This document shows positions 59,866 through 64,000 of a stretch of DNA of 64,000 nucleotides, piece by piece. This stretch comes from Takakia lepidozioides (Eukaryota > Streptophyta > Takakiopsida > Takakiales > Takakiaceae): assembly GCA_030704615.1 (NCBI GenBank), contig CM060733.1:56854001-56918000 (forward strand). The letters are read 5' to 3'. Position 1 is the stretch's first letter, and each line of letters begins with the position of its first letter. The notes under the pieces were generated by a model, which was not told where the DNA came from, did not search any database, and saw nothing but the letters and a program-made list of their open reading frames with translations. The position numbers were made by a program, and so were the translations under genes.

Positions 59866-61219
59866 TCAACTCTGGATCGATATGGCAGACGTAGAATCGT
59901 AATTGTGTGAATTACTTCGTAATTGCTTTGATTAGTAAGGGTGGAGCTCATCTCAAAGACAACTTTCACGTAGCAGCCAATGTAAAGATTTCAAGGCTTG
60001 GTTCTTGTCATTGTATGTGTCTGAATCACGAGCAGTCTTTTGGTCAATTGCCTAAGCTACACGGCCTCCACCAGCGCAGGCGGACTACTTTTAAGTATAA
60101 CCCACAAGTAACACCACTGAAATTCTCACAACTAACTAAAACCAAAACGAACGTGTACTCAGAAGTGAAGTCACAACAACGAAAGGAAGAGACACGACGG
60201 ACACACCGGGTCAATTCCAGAGCCATTTATCTCATGCTCTTGCTCATTCTTTTCATCAAAGACCAGAGTTTCCAAAGCTTTGGGGGCTGAAGTAGAGGGA
60301 CCGACATCGGGAGCTCTTCCATGGCCTGTACTCTCGCAGAATCTGTTGTGGTGTTTGCTCGGCAAACGTCGCCCTTGATCACTTTCCAAACACCACATCA
60401 ACACCTAGTGATTTCTGAATTCATCAGTAGCCTTTCACTTAAAACTCTATTCCCCTTTCTCTCTAGATTGCAAGGCATCCTATACAACCAGATGTGAACA
60501 CTGCCTTCACGGAAATGTATACAAAAGGGGAGCATTGAAGATGAAATTGCTTCATACATGTTCTCAAATCTGCCCTCTAACTATAGACAATTGTGTTCTA
60601 AGGTCAGTAGGTAGATTCTGTTACTACCTTCTGACCTTGAACTAAAACATGCACAAACTGATGTTTTAGTGTGTGGGAGGCATACAATCCAACTCATGCC
60701 ACAACAATCAATAACAGAATACTGTAATACCATTACAATCACTATGCAAACTTTCAAGTGGCCACGATGGGGTTGGATATTGGTGGGGGTTAAGGCTAGC
60801 TTTCGACAACATTCATGCAAGTTAGTCAAGGGCTCTATCATGTCCAATTTAAGATACTGAACAAATTTGTGCACAAGGCTGCCCCTGTAATTGTATTTGC
60901 ATTCATCTTCAAGCTGCGAAGAAGCTCCACCACGCACAGCAGAATTAGGACTGAACTCTGGTTTCCTTCCACTATCCCCAGATCAGTCAAAAGCCCCCCT
61001 TCACTTGTTACCTGCTCCAGTCAAGTGCAATCATGGGCTGACTGACTTCCCACCTATGCTGGGGTAGACCCACTACACTTTCTTGTGGATATGCTACAGG
61101 AAACGCCCTCAACAATACATCATGGTCAATATTCTCAGGAAATGGTGAATGAATTGAGGAGCTGCGGGGATCAATGGATGAAGCAAGAGAATCACATCTT
61201 TCCAGCAAGAAACATCATT
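59866..61219. other. Intergenic, nothing recognised
   Basis: Between the aminopeptidase gene and the 3' end of the PPR gene. Short frames only; part may be the PPR 3' UTR. Confidence 0.45.
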
Positions 61220-64000
61220 TCACCAGTAATCCCCACAAGAACACACCCCATCTTCAAAGTGGTGAAAGCGGTTTGCGTCCCGTACAACAATTGCTCGGCC
61301 AACAATCTTTGAGATGAACTTGGTGGAGGTGTGGCAGTCATCACACACCCGAAGATTCTTGATGAGCCGGAGAGGCGTCCTAGGGGCCATGCTGATCAGC
61401 CCAAAACCAATGGCCAGCTTCTCACTGTGGTGGCAAAGAGAATATTCCTTTTGCTCCTCCCCCACATCACGCAATACAAAGCGCGTGTCAGGCACATACC
61501 CTGCCTCCTTCATCTGCCCATACAATCTTCTCAGCTCAGAATGAATTTCCTTAATTTTAGGATGCAATTTGTCATCTACAACAAAGGTGTGCACCCTGTT
61601 GCCAACCTCAATGGAGCAGCGACCTGGCTCCTTTCTAGCCCCTCTGACCTTCATCATTTTTCTCACCTGTGCACTGTCGTCCCACCTGCCAGCTGCAGCC
61701 TAGATGTTTGATAGCAACACATAAGTTGCAGCATCCTGTTCATCCCACTTCAGAATAGATGTTGCTGCCCGTTCAGCCATCTCCACATTGCCATGGATTC
61801 TGCAGGCACCAAGCAAGGCCTTCCACACCACAGCATCTGGTTGGATTGGCATTTTACTAATGAGGTCCTCTGCCTCATCCAATTGCCCCGCACGTCCAAG
61901 AAGGTCAACCATGCAGCCAAAGTGCTGTACCGTCGGGATGACACCATGATCTTGAATAAGGGAATCAAAGTAGCATCTTCCTTCATCCAGCAGGCCAACG
62001 TGGCTGCATGCAGAGAGAACACATATATAGGTAATACTGTCCGGCTCCAACCCTTCCATTTGCAATCCCTCAAATAGTTGCAGGGCCTCAGTATGACAAC
62101 CATGCTGGGCATATCCTGCAATCATAGCGTTCCACAACACCACATTTCGTTCAGCAATATTATCGAACACTCCCTTTGCATCTTCAATGCTCCCACATTT
62201 GGCGTACATGTCCACCAGGGCAGTGTTCAGAATGACATCTGGTATAATTCCAGCTTTAATGATGTCACCGTGGACCTCTTTGCCCTTTTCCAGGGCAGCC
62301 AGGCTCGCACACACATTGCAAACACAAACAAATGTGACGTGGTCGGGCTTCACCCTCTGCCACATCATTTGCGCATAGGTCTCCAAAGCCTCCATACCGC
62401 ACCCTTGCTGTGCATATCCGGCAATCATCGCGCTCCATGACACCACATCTTGTTCAGCCATATTGTCAAACACTCCCTTTGCATCTTCAATGCTCCCACA
62501 TTTAGCATACATGTCCACCAGGGCAGTGTTCAGAATGACATCTGGTACAATTCCACCTTTGACAATGTGACCATGAACCTCTTTGCCCTTTTTGAGGGCT
62601 GCAAGGCTCGCACATGCATTGCAAATGCAAACAAATGTGATGTGGTCAGGCTTCACCCCTTTGCACATCATCTGCTCATAGGTCTCCAAGGCCTCCATAC
62701 TGCACCCCTGCTGTGCATATGTTGCCATCATTGTGTTCCAAGACACCACATTTCGTTCAGGCATGTTGTCAAATAGTCCCTTTGCATCTTCAATGCTCCC
62801 ACATTTGGCATACATGTCCACCAGGGCAGTGTTCAGAATGACATCTGGTACAATTCCAGCTTTGACGATGTCACCATGAACCTCTTTGCCCTTTTCCAGG
62901 GCTGCCAGGCTCGCACATGCATTGCAAACGCAAACAAATGTGATCTGGTTGGGCTTCACCCCTTCCCACATCATTTGCTCATAGGTCTCCAAAGCCTCCA
63001 TCCCGCACCCCTGCTGTGCATATCCTCCAATCATCGCACTCCACGACACCACATTTCGTTCAGCCATTTTGTCGAACACCCCCTTTGCATCCTCAATGCA
63101 CCCACATTTGGAATACATGTCCACGAGGGTATTGTTCAGATTGACATTTGGTACAATTCCAGCTCTGACAATCTCACAATGGACCTCTTTGCCCTTTTCC
63201 AGGGCTGCCAGGCTTGCACATGCATTGCAAACGCAAACAAACGTGACATGGTCAGGCTTCACCCCTTCTCGCATCATTTGCTCATAGGTCTCCAAAGCCT
63301 CCATTCCGGACCCCTGCTGTGCATATCCGGCGATCATCGCGTTCCAGGACACCACATCTCGTTCAGTCATATTGTCGAACACTCCCTTTGCATCCTCGAT
63401 GCACCCACATTTGGCATACATGTCCACCAGGGTATTGTTCAGAATGACGTTTGGGACAACTCCAGCTTTCATGATGTCATCATGGACCTGTTTTCCCTTT
63501 TCCAGAGCTGCCAGGCTTGCACACGCATTGCAAACGCAAACAAATGTGATATGGTCGGGCTTCACCCCTTCCCGCAGCATTTGCTCATAAGTCTCCAAAG
63601 CCTTCCTACCGCACCCATGCTTGGTAAATCCTGCTATAATCGTATTCCACGTGATCAGACATCGTTGAGGCATTCCGTTGAACACTTGGTGAGCATTGAC
63701 AATGCTTCCACACTTAACATACATGTTGACAAGGATGTTGTTTAGAAAAACGTTTGGCTTGAATCCACTTCGGATAATGTGAGCATGCACCTGCTTTCCA
63801 GCTTCCAGGCCTTTCACCTTGATGCACTTATGCAAGAGACAGACGTAAGTATCTGAATCTGCTGACATTCCTCCTTGGTTTAAAGTCTGAAGAGCCTCTT
63901 TCAGTCGCCCTGCCTCACATAGCATCCTCACATGCCCAGAAGTGCCGGAAGAGGCATTGTGGACTCCCTCTCTGGGTCCTCTTTCACAAGCTGTGGCTGT
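61220..64000 (-). CDS. PLS-class PPR protein with DYW domain, 5' end outside window
   Basis: Organelle-targeted PPR-DYW proteins bind specific RNAs and edit C to U. The frame is open from the window edge (64,000) to TGA 61,220; the first internal Met is at 63,931. About 20 PPR motifs are present, including five near-identical PLS triplets of about 101 residues (303 bp) between 63,600 and 62,090 ([58 protein letters not shown]). An E/E+ region ([20 protein letters not shown]) and a DYW domain follow, with the zinc and catalytic motifs HSEKLA and CDDCH and the end CSCGDYW. TAG at 61,700-61,702 interrupts between E+ and DYW where Tyr is expected ([14 protein letters not shown]). The allele may make a DYW-less protein or be a pseudogene. 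Confidence 0.9.

Noticed and set aside
61700-61702. RNA editing rescuing the PPR stop
   Set aside because: U-to-C editing would give CAG (Gln), not Tyr, and is known in organelles, not for nuclear mRNAs.
62876-63745. 289-codon plus-strand frame
   Set aside because: Antisense of the PPR repeats, open because of their codon composition.

Overview
The window reads as nuclear DNA of a land plant with a large, repeat-rich genome. The plant markers are a PLS-class pentatricopeptide (PPR) gene ending in a canonical DYW domain (61,220-64,000, minus), a multi-exon methionine aminopeptidase 2 gene whose parts resemble the plant protein (about 54,880-59,650, minus), Ty3/gypsy retrotransposons (one with a chromodomain), a LINE RNase H fragment and a tRNA-derived SINE. 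Many PPR fragments of one homogenised family hint at a fern, lycophyte or bryophyte. That is inference and no species is claimed. There are spliceosomal introns throughout and nothing bacterial in organisation.

Region 1 (1-32,900) is the unusual part. Two diverged copies of one large intron-containing gene are present: copy A (2,110-7,032, plus) and copy B (29,505-23,299, minus). Both encode a ParB/sulfiredoxin-like motif (DGNHRxLAW), a helical middle, a basic/acidic linker, a permuted class I (beta-type) DNA methyltransferase-like domain whose catalytic DPPY-type motif is degenerate (DIPDG / DISDG), and an acidic tail. ParB-like domains joined to methylases are known from bacteria and phages; an intron-bearing plant version flanked by palindromes is not something I recognise. 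Each copy sits in its own family of short palindromes: copy A with GAAATGCGG-YR-CCGCATTTC (arrays at 1-1,540 and 7,168-8,204, single copies in three introns), copy B with GAAGTC-core-GACTTC (introns, flanks, 10,970-11,560 and 22,909-31,775). Copy B is divergent from a MULE-like transposase gene (30,860-32,827, plus) whose intron carries the same palindromes, so B looks like a composite mobile element. A fragment of B (10,630-11,873) is duplicated. Between these lie a divergent pair of unknown paralogous genes (8,484-10,182), tandem repeats (12,226-15,245), a protein-kinase-like pseudogene (15,453-16,829), two hairpin-satellite arrays (17,142-17,580 and 23,820-25,960) and a Ty3/gypsy remnant (18,320-22,676).

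Region 2 (33,000-51,550) is mostly transposon debris: PPR pseudogene pieces, two LTRs carrying a CACAGCC minisatellite, a 1.5-kb foldback with about 500-bp inverted arms, a LINE RNase H piece, a second truncated kinase-like gene, and two Ty3/gypsy copies head to head, the longer a chromovirus at 44,542-50,853.

Region 3 (51,550-64,000) holds the decayed methionine aminopeptidase 2 gene and the PPR-DYW gene, which is open through 903 codons but for one TAG just before its DYW domain. Decay in the mobile elements is rich in CGA-to-TGA and TGG-to-TGA/TAG changes, as expected for methylated DNA. The two ParB-methyltransferase copies and the aminopeptidase also carry single-base frame slips, which may be decay or uncorrected assembly errors.
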